45,737 nt of DNA, from assembly GCA_937896565.1 (NCBI GenBank), contig CALBOV010000100.1, forward strand, positions 1-45,737. Reading direction: 5' to 3'. Within the stretch, counting starts at the first letter, position 1. Every line of letters starts with the position of its first letter. This document shows positions 33,461 to 44,300 of the stretch, in pieces. The stretch is from an uncultured Salinisphaerales bacterium (GTDB lineage: Bacteria; Pseudomonadota; Gammaproteobacteria; Nevskiales; OUC007). The position numbers and the translations under genes were made by a program. Below the pieces are notes generated by a model. The model did no database searches. It worked only from the letters and a program-made list of their open reading frames with translations, and was not told where the DNA came from.

Positions 33461-34240
33461 ATGAAGATCGATTCCACTCTCACCGCCGTCGTGACGGGCG
33501 GTGCATCCGGCCTCGGCCTGGCAACCGTGAAAGCCCTGCGCGCCGCCGGTGCCAAGGTGGCGATTTTCGATCTCAGCGAGGAGGTCGGCGAGAAGGCGGC
33601 GGCGGAGACCGGCAGCCTGTTCTGCCAGTGCGACGTGCTCTCCGACGACAGTGTCGACGCCGCGTTCGCCAAGGCGCGGGCGGCCCTGGGTCAGGAACGG
33701 GCGCTGATCTGCTGCGCCGGCGGTGGCAACGCCATCCCGACGGTCAAGCGCGACAAGAAGACCGGAGAAATCAAGCAGTTCCCGACCGACAAGTTCGAGT
33801 TCGTCCTCAGGCTCAACACCGTCGGCACCTTTCGCTGCATCACCCGGTCCGCGGCCGGCATGCTGGAACTGGACCCGATCGATGGCGAGCGCGGCGTGCT
33901 GATCAACACGGCATCGGCCGCGGCCACCGAAGGCCAGATCGGCCAGGCCGCCTACTCCGCGGCCAAGGCCGGCATCGTCGGCATGACCCTGACCATCGCC
34001 CGTGACCTCGCCCGCGAGGGCGTCCGCTGCAACACCATTCAGCCCGGCGTCTTTCTCACCCCGGCGTTCAGCCGGGCACCGCAGGAGATGATCGATTCAC
34101 TCGGCAAGATGGTGCCGTTCCCCCCGCGCATGGGCCATCCGGATGAATACGCCAGCATGGCCCTGGAACTGGTTCGCAACACCTACGTCAACGGCGAGAC
34201 CATCCGCCTGGACGGAGCGATCCGGATGCAGCCGCGCTAG
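33461..34240 (+). CDS. HSD10-like short-chain 3-hydroxyacyl-CoA dehydrogenase
   Basis: A 259-residue SDR starting at ATG 33461 with AAGGAG upstream. TGGASGLGLATVKAL is the NAD site and an acidic residue follows strand 2 (AIFDLSE). The DKKTGEIKQF insert, LNTVGTF and AYSAAKAGIVGMT (Tyr-x3-Lys) are hallmarks of the type II 3-hydroxyacyl-CoA dehydrogenase/17-beta-HSD10 group. These oxidise 3-hydroxyacyl-CoA and sometimes steroid alcohols. It is divergent from the CoA-transferase and shares operator O3, so it probably belongs to the same regulon. Confidence 0.9.
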   Translation: MKIDSTLTAVVTGGASGLGLATVKALRAAGAKVAIFDLSEEVGEKAAAETGSLFCQCDVLSDDSVDAAFAKARAALGQERALICCAGGGNAIPTVKRDKKTGEIKQFPTDKFEFVLRLNTVGTFRCITRSAAGMLELDPIDGERGVLINTASAAATEGQIGQAAYSAAKAGIVGMTLTIARDLAREGVRCNTIQPGVFLTPAFSRAPQEMIDSLGKMVPFPPRMGHPDEYASMALELVRNTYVNGETIRLDGAIRMQPR

Positions 34241-34262
34241 CGACCGGGTTTGCCAGGCGCTT

Positions 34263-34283
34263 GGCGCCCGGCGCCCGGCGCCC
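34263..34283. repeat. Three tandem GGCGCCC heptamers
   Basis: GGCGCCC is repeated three times head to tail just after the HSD10-like stop, and another GGCGCC occurs at 34312-34317. Each unit contains a GGCGCC palindrome, so the RNA could fold. It sits in the 78-base convergent gap. Confidence 0.6.
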
Positions 34284-34298
34284 GAGACGGCCGCGATT

Positions 34299-34326
34299 CG
34301 GGTTGGTGACTGGCGCCATCAACCCG
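34299..34326. terminator. Possible bidirectional hairpin between convergent genes
   Basis: CGGGTTG pairs with CAACCCG across a loop containing TGGCGCCA. The right arm overlaps the metallopeptidase stop codon. There is no T-tract on either side, so the terminator reading is weak. Confidence 0.3.
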
Positions 34327-35536
34327 ACGTTCCCCGGGCCTGATCGACCAGCTCCGCGAACTTCTCGCGGGTGATCTCACCGTCGAGCTCCGCCAGGCTA
34401 CGCAACACGTCGTCCAGGCTGCGCTTGCCACCACTCTGTTCGCGAATGTCCGCGTCGATGCTGCGCAGCGTGGCGACCGCCTTGGCGGTGATGGGGCCGT
34501 GTGAGCGGTCCACCTCCAGGGAATCGGCCTGCCGCCCCCACTCGGCGAGTTCCTCGTGGGCGTCCTCGTAGCGTTCGGTGCTCAGCGTGCCGGAGCGGTG
34601 CAACACCTCCAGCGAATAGAATTCGGCCAGCCCCTCGACGATCCAGTCCGCCTTCGGACCACCGCGGGCACTCATCGCGACATGAACCAGCTCGTGAATC
34701 ATGGTGCTGGTGCCGTTGCCGCTGATCATGGGGCGATCCGCGTGCAGATAAAGCGAGTTGGGCGCCGAGAGTGCCCCACGCCACATGGGGTCATCCGCAC
34801 TGACAATCAGCAGCCGATCCGGAAACCCGGGAAACAGGTCCTGCATGGTCGGAAGCGTCCAGCGCAAAAAGGCAATCATGTCCATGCGCCGGATACCCTG
34901 ATCCACGGGCCCGGACACGGTCACCTTCGTGCCACCAATGGTTTCCCGTCGCGTGCCGATCCGCCCCATGACCAACCAGCCGGTCGGGCGATCGACCAGA
35001 CGGTCCTCGTCATCAACCTTGAACCGGCCGCTGGTGTACTGGGGATACCGGGTCACGACGGACCAGCCCTCCGGCACGTTGATCTCGAGCTTGGCTCGCG
35101 ACTGCGTCCCGTCCTTGAAATCGGTGCGAACCGGGGGCACCAGATCGTCCGCCCGAAACAAGGCCCAGTCGTCAGTGATGTACCCATCATACCGGCCATT
35201 GCTGCGCCGGCTTTCCAGCCGCACGTCGTATTGCAGCCAGGCATCCTCGTCCGGCGGCGTCCACAACACTTCATCGCCCTCGATCAGCAACTCGCCGCTG
35301 CTCAGGAATTCGCCGTGGCGATCGCCATCAACGTAGAACCGCATCCAGTTCACCCACTCGGGATTCCTGGTCAGGCTGATCTTCACCGTCGCGACCTTCT
35401 CTTCCGGCTTGATCCAGACGGTGTAGAAGAGATTGAAAGCGGGTCTCTCCTCGGCCGGAGTGTCGGGCTTCGACTGGATGAGGGTGCAACCGGCAAGGGT
35501 TGCGACGAGCAACAGGAACGAGAGAACGGCACGCAT
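34319..35536 (-). CDS. Lipoprotein zinc metallopeptidase (gluzincin-like)
   Basis: A 405-residue lipoprotein: starting at ATG 35536, the signal MRAVLSFLLLVATLAGC has a LAGC lipobox with Cys17. The track start at 35584 adds 16 residues before it. The zinc site is H281-E282-x2-H285 in IHELVHVAM, with the third ligand glutamate likely in VEGLAEFYSLE about 20 residues on, as in gluzincins related to the M1/M61 families. An N-terminal beta-rich domain precedes it. Probably an outer-membrane-anchored periplasmic peptidase. It is unrelated to the catabolic genes and marks the island's edge. Confidence 0.85.
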   Translation of the reverse strand: MRAVLSFLLLVATLAGCTLIQSKPDTPAEERPAFNLFYTVWIKPEEKVATVKISLTRNPEWVNWMRFYVDGDRHGEFLSSGELLIEGDEVLWTPPDEDAWLQYDVRLESRRSNGRYDGYITDDWALFRADDLVPPVRTDFKDGTQSRAKLEINVPEGWSVVTRYPQYTSGRFKVDDEDRLVDRPTGWLVMGRIGTRRETIGGTKVTVSGPVDQGIRRMDMIAFLRWTLPTMQDLFPGFPDRLLIVSADDPMWRGALSAPNSLYLHADRPMISGNGTSTMIHELVHVAMSARGGPKADWIVEGLAEFYSLEVLHRSGTLSTERYEDAHEELAEWGRQADSLEVDRSHGPITAKAVATLRSIDADIREQSGGKRSLDDVLRSLAELDGEITREKFAELVDQARGTSG

Positions 35537-35713
35537 GGAATCAATGCTTCCTGGGTTGGTCTGCCAGCGAGTTGGGAGGGACACCTTACCAACCCCGTTG
35601 ACTGAAGCGCCGCTGGCCGGATCCCTCGAAACAGATCACCCGCGATCCAGCAGCACCATCCGGCCCGGGGCGCGTATCCTGCCAGCAAGTTCACCGCAAT
35701 CGAGGACACTGCC

Positions 35714-36115
35714 ATGGCTTTCGACAGCGCCCCGGATGAGCGACCAGACGGCCCGCGCAACGTTTTCGGCGAACCACTGGCCGATTGCAGCCATAACCCC
35801 AAGACCGGCTTCTTTCGCGACGGTTGCTGTCGCGGCGATGTTCGCGATATTGGACGACATGTCGTCTGCGTCCGCGTAACCGAGGCCTTTCTGACGTTCT
35901 CGGCGGGTCGTGGAAATGACCTTTCCACCCCGCGGCCGGAATTCGGCTTCCCCGGTCTCAAACCCGGCGATCAATGGTGTCTTTGCGCGGCACGCTGGCA
36001 GGAGGCCTTCGATGCCGGCTGCGCCCCGCGGGTCGTGCTAGCCGCGACGGATATGCTGGCGTTGCAGACCTGCCGGCTCGTCGACCTCAAATCGCTTGCG
36101 GTGGACATTTCATGA
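35714..36115 (+). CDS. DUF2237 family protein
   Basis: A 133-residue protein with strong DUF2237 features: NVFGEPLADCS, TGFFRDGCC, HVVCVRVTEAFLTFS, RGNDLSTP and EFGFPGLKPGDQWCLCAARW. The conserved cysteines suggest metal or redox chemistry, but the family has no function known to me. The start ATG has a CGAGGA site upstream. It overlaps the TlpA-like gene by 4 bases (ATGA), forming a two-gene unit. Confidence 0.9.
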   Translation: MAFDSAPDERPDGPRNVFGEPLADCSHNPKTGFFRDGCCRGDVRDIGRHVVCVRVTEAFLTFSAGRGNDLSTPRPEFGFPGLKPGDQWCLCAARWQEAFDAGCAPRVVLAATDMLALQTCRLVDLKSLAVDIS

Positions 36116-36651
36116 CGGCGAAGCGATTGCCGACCCGCCGGCTCGCCTTGCTGCTGATCGGGGGTCTGATCACGTTCGGCTCGGCGGCCTCGCCTCCACA
36201 ACCGGGTGAATTCCCGCCCCCACTCGATGGCACCGATCAGCATGGCGTGGCTGCCGACCTCGCGGCCATGCGTGGACATGTGGTGGTCCTGACGTTCTGG
36301 GCGTCGTGGTGCGGCCCCTGTCTCAACGAGATGTCCATGCTCGCCCGCCTCCAGGGTGTGGCGGATGAGCGCGAGCTGGATCTGTCGGTCGTCTCGGTGA
36401 ACTACAAGGAGGACGTCCGTCGCTTCAAGGCACTCGCCCAAGCGCTCTCCGAGCTGCCGTTGCGGCTGGTGCAGGACGCCGATGGCAGCAATGCCGGCAA
36501 ATACGAGGTTGACCGGATCCCCAACATGTTCCTGATCGGTCGGGACGGCCGGATCGTCAGCCACCATGTGGGCTACACCGACAGGGCGCTCGACGGCCTG
36601 CTGGCAGAGATCACGGCCGAATTGCAGAAACCCGTGGTGGATGCGATGTAG
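36112..36651 (+). CDS. TlpA-like periplasmic thioredoxin
   Basis: A 179-residue protein starting at ATG 36112, which overlaps the preceding stop. It has a signal/anchor segment LALLLIGGLITFGSAA, then an AhpC/TSA-Redoxin-type domain with FWASWCGPC (Cys67, Cys70) and the cis-proline region RIPNMFLIGRDG. Such TlpA/ResA-like proteins reduce disulfides outside the membrane, for example in cytochrome maturation. No lipobox cysteine is present, so it is either secreted to the periplasm or anchored by the signal. Confidence 0.9.
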   Translation: MTAKRLPTRRLALLLIGGLITFGSAASPPQPGEFPPPLDGTDQHGVAADLAAMRGHVVVLTFWASWCGPCLNEMSMLARLQGVADERELDLSVVSVNYKEDVRRFKALAQALSELPLRLVQDADGSNAGKYEVDRIPNMFLIGRDGRIVSHHVGYTDRALDGLLAEITAELQKPVVDAM

Positions 36652-36722
36652 GCTAGCAATCCGGCGACGGCCGGGCAGCTTCCGCGAAACAAGGGCACAC
36701 GAGACGGCCCGATGGAGACGAC

Positions 36723-38843
36723 ATGACAGAATCCGTAGCGACCTTCTGCCGAATCTGTGAACCCTCCTGCGGCCTGAGAGCCGAGGTGGAGAACGGCGAA
36801 CTCCGCAGCCTGAAACCCGACCGCGAGCACCCGGTCACCGGCGGTTTCGCCTGCCACAAGGGACTGCGATTCGCCGAGGTCCATGCCGACCCGGACCGGC
36901 TCAACCAGCCGATGCGGCGAGTGGGCGACCGGTTCGAACCCTGCGACTGGGACACCGCGCTTGGCGAGCTGGGAGACCGTCTCGGCGACATCGTCAAACG
37001 CCATGGTCCACGCTCCGTGGCCGCCTACATCGGCAACCCCGCGGCATTCAGTACGCTGGCCACCCCTGCCATGTTGCAGTTGATGAAGGCGATCGGCAGT
37101 GATCGCTTGTTCAACTCCGGCACGCAGGACTGCTCCAACAAGTTCGCCGGAGCCGAGGGGGTATTCGGCACGGCGACGCTGCACCCCGTGCCCGATCTGG
37201 AGCGCACGGACTACGCGCTGATCTTCGGCGAGAACCCCGCGGTCTCGCACATGAGCTTCATCTCCATCCCGCATCCGATGGCGGTGCTGAAGGCCGCCCG
37301 CCAGCGCGGCGCGACCATCCGATTCGTGAACCCGCGCCGGATCGAATCCGCCACGCCGGGCACCGGTGACGTGTTGCAGATTCGCCCCGACACCGATGCG
37401 TACCTGATGGCGGCCCTGCTGCACGAAATCGACGCGGCCGGCCTGTTCGACGAAGCGGTTGTCGAGGCGCACGGAAAGCATGTCGACGGCCTGCGGGCGT
37501 TCATTGCCGACTACCCCGCTGATGTGGTGGCACCGGTCGTGGGACTGCCGGCTGACGAGATCCGGGAGACCGCCCTGGCCTTCGCCCGCGCGCCGTCCGC
37601 CTGCGTGCACATGAGCACCGGCGTCAACATGGGACGGCAGGGCACGCTTTGCTACTGGCTGCTGCAGATGCTCAGCTTCGTCACCGGCAACCTGGATCGC
37701 CCTGGCGGCAACCGCTACGCGCCCGGCTTCTATCCGGCCACGAAGGCCGGACGCGTGCGTCAGCCCGACCCGTTCTTCGAAAGCGAATTCGGACCGCTTC
37801 GGCACATCTTCGGTGCCCTGCCGGGCAATCTGCTCGCGGACATGATCGAAGCCCGTGAGCAGCCCATACGGGCACTGATCGTGATGGCCGGCAACCCGCT
37901 GCTATCGGTCGCGGGCGAGGAACGTCTGCGCGCCGCCTTCGACCAGCTCGACCTGCTGATCGTGATCGACCTGTTCCGCAACGCCACCGGCGAACACGCG
38001 CACTTCCTGCTACCCAGCGCCGACATGCTGGAGCGGGAAGACATCAACATGTGCGGCCTGGGCATGCAGCACAGGCCGTTCGTGCAGTACACACCCGCGG
38101 TGGTTCCACCACGACACCAGCGTCGGGAGGAGTGGTGGATTCTCGGCAAGATCGCGGAGGCAATGGGCATCGCGCCGCTGCCGCCGGATGCCGAACGGAC
38201 AAAATTCGATCGGCTGGAACACATGCTCGCGACCAGCGACCTGACGCTGGAGCGGCTCCGGTCGGCGCCGCACGGCGTCGCCGAATTGCCACCTCCGGAG
38301 CCCGGTCACTTCTATGACACCTGGATCCAGACCGACGACCAGCGGGTGGACTGCTGCCCGCCGATCTTCGCCGCGCCGATTGATCGCGCCCGCGACATCT
38401 TTGATGAACTGCGGAGCGAAGCGCCGGACCAGCTCAAGCTGATCAGTCTGCGCACGCCCTACATGCACAACAGCTGGTTTCAGAACGCGCCCTCGCTCAA
38501 GCGCAAGGCGCAGCTTGAGAATCCGGTGCATGTAAGCCCGGACGACGCCGACCGACTCGGGCTTGCGGAGGGCCAGCCGGCCAGCCTCAGCAATCACTGG
38601 GGGCGCCTGGACTGCGTCGTGCGACTGGACGAGACCCTGCGACCCGGCGTGGTCGCGATGACACATGGCTGGGGCAACCAGAAAACACCCGGCATGCGGG
38701 TGGCGCAGCGACACCCTGGCGTGAACGTCAACCGGCTGCTACCCAGCGGACCGGGCAGCTACGAGCGCATCAGCAACCAGGCACACATGACCGGCATCCC
38801 CGTTCAGCTATCGGCGCGCCAGGGTATAGAGCGCCCCGGATGA
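36723..38843 (+). CDS. Molybdopterin-dependent oxidoreductase (DMSO reductase superfamily)
   Basis: A 706-residue enzyme with an N-terminal [4Fe-4S] motif: C9, C12, C16 and C44 (CRICEPSC and GGFACHKG). [11 protein letters not shown] and the C-terminal [16 protein letters not shown] match molybdopterin-guanine dinucleotide binding regions. A cysteine in [10 protein letters not shown] is a candidate molybdenum ligand, as in formate dehydrogenase/NapA-type enzymes, but this is by eye. No twin-arginine signal is visible, so it is cytoplasmic. No partner subunits are adjacent. Substrate unknown. Its 3' end overlaps that of the pseudouridine synthase gene by 40 bases. Confidence 0.9.
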   Translation: MTESVATFCRICEPSCGLRAEVENGELRSLKPDREHPVTGGFACHKGLRFAEVHADPDRLNQPMRRVGDRFEPCDWDTALGELGDRLGDIVKRHGPRSVAAYIGNPAAFSTLATPAMLQLMKAIGSDRLFNSGTQDCSNKFAGAEGVFGTATLHPVPDLERTDYALIFGENPAVSHMSFISIPHPMAVLKAARQRGATIRFVNPRRIESATPGTGDVLQIRPDTDAYLMAALLHEIDAAGLFDEAVVEAHGKHVDGLRAFIADYPADVVAPVVGLPADEIRETALAFARAPSACVHMSTGVNMGRQGTLCYWLLQMLSFVTGNLDRPGGNRYAPGFYPATKAGRVRQPDPFFESEFGPLRHIFGALPGNLLADMIEAREQPIRALIVMAGNPLLSVAGEERLRAAFDQLDLLIVIDLFRNATGEHAHFLLPSADMLEREDINMCGLGMQHRPFVQYTPAVVPPRHQRREEWWILGKIAEAMGIAPLPPDAERTKFDRLEHMLATSDLTLERLRSAPHGVAELPPPEPGHFYDTWIQTDDQRVDCCPPIFAAPIDRARDIFDELRSEAPDQLKLISLRTPYMHNSWFQNAPSLKRKAQLENPVHVSPDDADRLGLAEGQPASLSNHWGRLDCVVRLDETLRPGVVAMTHGWGNQKTPGMRVAQRHPGVNVNRLLPSGPGSYERISNQAHMTGIPVQLSARQGIERPG

Positions 38844-39433
38844 TCCAGGTTGCGCCAGTCACCCGGCGCCAGGCCATCCAGTTCCCAGGGTCCAATACGA
38901 ACGCGCACCAGACGCAAGGTGGGCAGGCCGACGGCCGCCGTCATTCTTCGCACCTGACGATTGCGGCCCTCCCGGATGGTCAGCGCCAGCCAGGTAGTGG
39001 GGATGGACTTGCGGAATCGAACCGGCGGATTCCGCGGCCAGAGTTCGGGCTCATCAATCCGCGCAACGGTCGCGGGTCGGGTCGGCCCATCCTTCAGATC
39101 GGGGCCGGCAGCCAACCGGGCGAGCTGATCGTCCGAGGGCTCACCCTCCACCTGCACCCAGTAGGTCTTCGCCAGCTTGTGCGCCGGATCGGCGATACGG
39201 GCCTGCAGGCGCCCATCATTCGTGAGCAGCAATAACCCCTCGCTGTCCTTGTCCAGCCGCCCTGCTGGATACACATCACGCAAGTCGATGTGGTCTTTCA
39301 ACGTCTGGCGGCCGTCCGCATCAGAGAACTGACTCAGCACTCCGAAGGGCTTGTTGAACGCGATCAACTGACCGGTGCCCGGCCGGCCTGGCCGCGCCCG
39401 AGCATTTCGCCTGGGTCTGCTGGGACTCGCCAT
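38804..39433 (-). CDS. rluE: 23S rRNA pseudouridine synthase E
   Basis: A 209-residue RsuA/RluB/E/F-family pseudouridine synthase; I start at ATG 39433 ([16 protein letters not shown]) instead of 39514. It lacks an S4 domain, as RluE does. The catalytic aspartate is in [18 protein letters not shown], with [13 protein letters not shown] and [22 protein letters not shown] completing the signature. It modifies U2457 of 23S rRNA in E. coli. Housekeeping gene, converging and overlapping with the molybdoenzyme. Confidence 0.92.
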   Translation of the reverse strand: MASPSRPRRNARARPGRPGTGQLIAFNKPFGVLSQFSDADGRQTLKDHIDLRDVYPAGRLDKDSEGLLLLTNDGRLQARIADPAHKLAKTYWVQVEGEPSDDQLARLAAGPDLKDGPTRPATVARIDEPELWPRNPPVRFRKSIPTTWLALTIREGRNRQVRRMTAAVGLPTLRLVRVRIGPWELDGLAPGDWRNLDHPGRSIPWRADS

Positions 39434-39558
39434 GATGAGAACAGAGATGAAACCGGTCAGAACCGGATGTCGGATCAGACCGCAGGTTAAACCCGGTCCG
39501 CCCGCCCCGCCCATTCCGAGCGGGTGTCACGATCCGCCGCCCGGGAGGGCGTCGAAGT

Positions 39559-40683
39559 TTAATCCGACTCCAGCCGCACCTTCGCCATGAAGATGGATTC
39601 GCCGGGTACGCGGGTATTGGCCAGGGCCTGCGCGAGTTCATCGTGGCTGACCAGTTGCGACCCAGTCATTCGCAGCTTGACGAACTTGTCCTCGGCGATC
39701 GACAGGCAGGTCACTGACGACGCCTGGTCCTGCTCGGTCACGCTGACCATCGCATCGAAACAGAGCACGTCGCGCCCGTCGACGCTGCTGATCTGATCGG
39801 GCTGAAACGTCGGCAGCGGCCAATCGGCTTCCCGGGCGATCAACGTGATGATCTTGCGGACGCGTTCGGCCTCGTCGGCAAGAATGGAGGACGCATCAGC
39901 CCAGTCGGTTTCCCGGATCGGGTACGCAAACAGGTCGAGCGTCACGTCGGCGAACGTGGGATGCTCATAGGAATAGGACGCACCGTCGAACGGATGCGGG
40001 AAGATCACCAGTTCGGTCCGCGCGAACGAACCGATCCGTTCCGGCGGATGCCACTCCGCCGAGTAGTCGCTCGCCTTCAGCGTCCTGCCCACGAACTCAG
40101 GTTCGAAGACGCCGTCATCGCTCGCGTCGACCAGCAACCGGGACATCACGTCGTTGGCGACTCGCATGTCCGCCTTCTTGAACCCTGGCCCAGTCAGCAG
40201 GCCGCCCGAACGGGCATATTCGACATCATATTGGTATCGCGCGAGTTCCAAGCCATTCCATGCGACCACCACATCGGCCACCGAATCAGCGGTCTCCCGG
40301 AACGGGATCAACAGCAGCGTGCCTCCAGCTAGGATAGCGTTGGCCATGTCCTTCATGTCCGATTCCTGAAGCCGCACGACGGAGATGGAGACCGAGTACG
40401 GGACGTCACGATTCGCGACCTCCACAGCCTGAAAGCTCCCCGCGGACTCGAGGGCAGACCGGTAATGGGTCAGGTCAACATCGTGCCGGATACAGTCGAA
40501 AAAGATCTCCCCATCCCTTTCTTCGCAGAGCTCCACCACTTCCTCGCTCGGCCGCGTGCGAAAGATGGACACAGCAGGCCATTGTTCGGCTTGCACACCG
40601 GCGGGAGGTTGAAGCGGCTCTGGGGGATTGGAAGCACAAGCGCTCAACAACAGTCCAACACCGCCAATCAGTAAATTTCTCAT
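39559..40683 (-). CDS. Lipoprotein of unknown function
   Basis: A 374-residue lipoprotein with signal MRNLLIGGVGLLLSAC (lipobox LSAC, Cys16). After a proline-rich linker it has a domain with SIFRTRPSEEVVEL and VADVVVAWNGLELARYQY, and a second part near residue 210 onward (TLKASDYSAEWHPP). I recognise no family. The two-domain beta-rich look suggests an envelope protein. It is a single gene with an AT-rich upstream region. Confidence 0.8.
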   Translation of the reverse strand: MRNLLIGGVGLLLSACASNPPEPLQPPAGVQAEQWPAVSIFRTRPSEEVVELCEERDGEIFFDCIRHDVDLTHYRSALESAGSFQAVEVANRDVPYSVSISVVRLQESDMKDMANAILAGGTLLLIPFRETADSVADVVVAWNGLELARYQYDVEYARSGGLLTGPGFKKADMRVANDVMSRLLVDASDDGVFEPEFVGRTLKASDYSAEWHPPERIGSFARTELVIFPHPFDGASYSYEHPTFADVTLDLFAYPIRETDWADASSILADEAERVRKIITLIAREADWPLPTFQPDQISSVDGRDVLCFDAMVSVTEQDQASSVTCLSIAEDKFVKLRMTGSQLVSHDELAQALANTRVPGESIFMAKVRLESD

Positions 40684-41397
40684 GAATAGACATAACTCGA
40701 GAAGAACGCCAAGCCGCGGGGCAGGACGGAATTAAACGCACTTATATGGCCAAATCATAACGCCACACCTGCCTTGTTGAATGAGCGCCGATGCTGGCCG
40801 GTGACCCCAGACCGATCAATGACAATTGCTCCCAACAGCTGGCTTATCGATCTTCGCGCCGTTGATTTCGAGCGACACGGCATTCTCAATTTTACACCCC
40901 ATGACGGAAAGGCCCGACTCCGATGCAACTGGCGCCCTCACCATTTTCAACGCCAGCTACTGCACCGGAAACGATACAAAGACGCTACGAGCCCGCTGGC
41001 TCCGTCAAATCGCAACCACCGACCGCACCGAGGAGTATCTGTTGGCGGCCGAACAACAAGCAGCAATGAGATAGTTCCGTGCTGGATTGCTACGCGGTTT
41101 AGCTTCATCGCAATAAATAGCGGACTGCTTCGGAAGTACTAGTTCCCGGAAACGTTGCCCAACTCCTTACCACGGCAACCCGGAACACTCGCCGGGAATA
41201 ATCCTCGCTCGGCCTGCCAACCGGCCTGAAATGAGCTAAACACGCAGCTTGGCGTTGCCGCCCCCCGTCACCTTGGGGTCTAATCAAATCAACGCCGAGC
41301 ACATGCGAGGACCGTCAGGTCATCGATATCGCGGCGAAGGGAACCTCTGCGCCAGAAGCAGACCGGGGATTTACACCAAGAATCGGGGAAAACCAAC
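40684..41397. other. 714-base gap without a convincing gene
   Basis: This stretch looks lower in GC than its surroundings and lies between two divergent genes. It should hold promoters for both; ATATAAGTG-like and TTATGATTTGG stretches near 40735-40760 (minus strand) are AT-rich candidates. ORFs 40774-41142 (+) and 40826-41074 (+) have weak codon bias and no recognised motif; the latter ends with a plausible acidic helix (TEEYLLAAEQQAAMR), so a decayed or very small gene cannot be excluded. I see no tRNA or known riboswitch. Confidence 0.5.
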
Positions 41398-44300
41398 TTG
41401 AACAGCCGTTACCGTCGCCTGCGCGTGCCAGTCCGGGTGACGGTGATATCCATCCTGCTGATGGCAACGGCGCTCACGGCCGGAGTCGCACTCGGTCTGC
41501 AATATCTGTTCGCGACCGGGATGGCGCGGGACACGGCGCGGGCGCAGTTTCAGGCCAATGCCGCCGAGATCGGTCGTCTGCTCGCGGACGCCGAAGCCGA
41601 TGCCACTCAGACCGTGCGTCTGCTGGCCGCGCAGTTGCGACACCTCACCGCCAGCGGTGCGGCGGATGACGACATCCCGAGCCTGCTGATCGCGCTGCTG
41701 AAATCCGAGCCGCTGGTGTCCGGCCTGACCGCCGCCTTTGACAGCGGAGAACGGGTCACCGTGGTGCGTCTGGACAGCGCCAGCGTGCTGCGTGACACGC
41801 TGAAAGCCCGACCTGACGAGGCCTGGTTCGTTCGCCGCCACGACGTCAGGGGCGCTCGCGATGCCTATCTCGATGACGCGGGGGAAACCCGCCGTACGAC
41901 GGCACCTGCGGCGGCACCTCCGTCCAGCCTGCTGCCCTGGCGAAACCACGCATCCGAAGCCGTCGTCACCGCAACGCCCCCGCATCTGCTGACCGACCTG
42001 ATGATCTCGGGGAGGGCCTACGCCCTGCGACTGCCGGACAGCGCGACCGTCATCGCCGCGCTGGTCGCCGGAGCCACGCTGTCCGACAGTCTGGTCGAGC
42101 AGATGACCGGCGACGGTGACGTGTTCCTCTACCAGCCCACCGGTGAGCTGGTCGCGTCAAACCACCGCCGACGGACACCCACAATGCCCACCCCGTTGCC
42201 CAGGGTCTCGTGGACACCAGAGGAACAAGCCCTGATCCGGGCGCATCCGCGTCTGACGGTGACCAACGAACTTGACTGGCCTCCCGTGGACTTTGCCGCC
42301 GAAGGCGAACCGGCGGGCTACAGCGTCGATATCCTGCACGTGCTCTCCGCCGTCACCGGGATCGAACTGCGCTTTGCGAACGGACACAGCTGGTCGCGAC
42401 TGGTGGAGCTGTTCCGACAGGGTGACATCGATGTGCTGCAACCGGTTTATCGGTCTCCGGCGACCGAGGCGTATGGCCTGTTCACCCAACCCTTCGCGAC
42501 CCTGCCCTATTCGCTGATCACGCGGCCGGGCCAACCCGCGATCCGGGACATCCGCGAGCTCGCCGGACAACGGCTCGCGATCCCCGGCGGCTGGTCGATT
42601 ACCCGGTTCGTCGCCGCGCAATTTCCCGCGCAGGACATCATTGAGGTCGGCAACGCCCGTGAGCTGTTCACGGCCGTTCTCGATGGCCGGGCCGACGCGG
42701 GGCTGGATAACACGGCCGTCCTGAAATACATCGCGGCGCAGTACTTCATCGACGACGTCAAGTACCACGACAACCTGCAGTTCGGCGGACTCACGCCGCC
42801 CAGCGACCTGCGCCTGGTATTCTCGGAGAACAACGTCGCCCTGCGTGATCTCTTCGACAAGGCGATCGCGGCGCTGCCCCCCGCGTTGTTGCAGACACTG
42901 GATGAGCGCTGGCTGACGGGAACAGCCGCAGTCAGCCGTGAGGGTGGCGCCGTGCCCTACGCGGAGCTGCTTCGCCTGCCTCGTCAGGCGGGCGCCCTGG
43001 ACAAGCTGCATGCGGTCAAGCTCGGGGGCGAAAAACGCTTCATCTACCTGACCCGCGTCGGGCAGGACTACTTCGCCGCCGTGGTGCCGCACCGCGCCGT
43101 ACTCGCGCCGGCGATGCACCGGGTGCGGCTGTCCATCGCCGCGAGCCTGGGCTTCCTGTTGCTGCTCATCCCGCTCGCCTGGCTGCTGGGGTCGCCCGTG
43201 GTCGACGCGATTCGTCAGCTCGAAGAGGAAAACGACAAGATTCGCGCCCGCGACTTCAAGAGCGTGCGTCGCCGGTTCAGCCGCATCGCGGAAATCGATC
43301 GGCTCTCCCGCTCCATTTACGACATGGCCGGATCGATTCACCAGCACGAACAGGCACAGCAGGACCTGATGGATTCCTTCATCCGGCTGATCGGCCAGGC
43401 GATCGACGACAAGTCGCCGTACACGGCCGGTCACTGCGAGCGTGTGCCCGAGCTGGCGATGATGCTGGCCGAACGGGCCGAAGCCTCCCGGGCACCGGCA
43501 TTCCGCGACTTTGCATTCGGCTCCGACGAGGCCTGGCGCGAGTTCAGGGTGGCGGCATGGCTGCATGATTGCGGCAAGATCACCACGCCGGAGCACGTGG
43601 TCGACAAGGGCTCCAAGCTGGAGACGATCTACAACCGCATTCACGAAATCCGGACCCGCTTCGAGGTCTTGCTGCGCGACGCCGAACTTCGGTACTGGCA
43701 ACGCCGCGTCGAAAACCCCGACGACGAACCGGCGCTACGCGAAGCTCGGGACACCGAACAGGCTGCGATCAAGGACGATTTCGCCTTTGTCGCGCGCATG
43801 AATGTCGGTGGTGAGTTCCTGACCGACGAACACAAGAAGCGCCTGCTGCGTATCGCCAAGAGGCGGTGGACTCGGCACCTGTCCAATCGCATCGGTCTGT
43901 CGCCACTGGAGGAGAACCGTCTGATCGGCAACGAGCCCGCGCTGCCGGTCAGCGAACCGATCCTGATCGACCGCCCGGAGCATCGGATTCCGCGCCACCA
44001 CTCCACGGACTTCGACCCCAGGCTGGGAATCAGGATGGACATTCCAGAATGGCTTTATGACCACGGCGAAGTCCACAACCTGCTCATTGCGCGCGGCACG
44101 CTGACACCGGAAGAACGTTACAAGATCAACGAGCACATCATCGCGACCATCCGCATGCTGGACGAGTTGCCGTTGCCCGACGAGCTGGCGCGAGTGCCGC
44201 GCTACGCCTCGACGCACCATGAGACCATGAAGGGCACCGGCTATCCCAGACGCCTGAACCGCGACGAGTTGTCGGTCCCCGAGCGCATCATGGTGCTGGC

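Noticed and set aside
35636-35974. 112-residue minus-strand ORF with a plausible helix
   Set aside because: The plus strand carries an unmistakable DUF2237 protein over the same bases.
40774-41142. ORF in the long gap as a gene
   Set aside because: Weak codon bias, no motif and no good ribosome-binding site; only noted in the gap entry.
41100-41397. Possible cyclic di-GMP riboswitch before the HD-GYP gene
   Set aside because: I looked for the GEMM-type conserved segments and could not find the pair of them.
42157-43701. 514-residue minus-strand ORF
   Set aside because: Antisense shadow of the HD-GYP gene.
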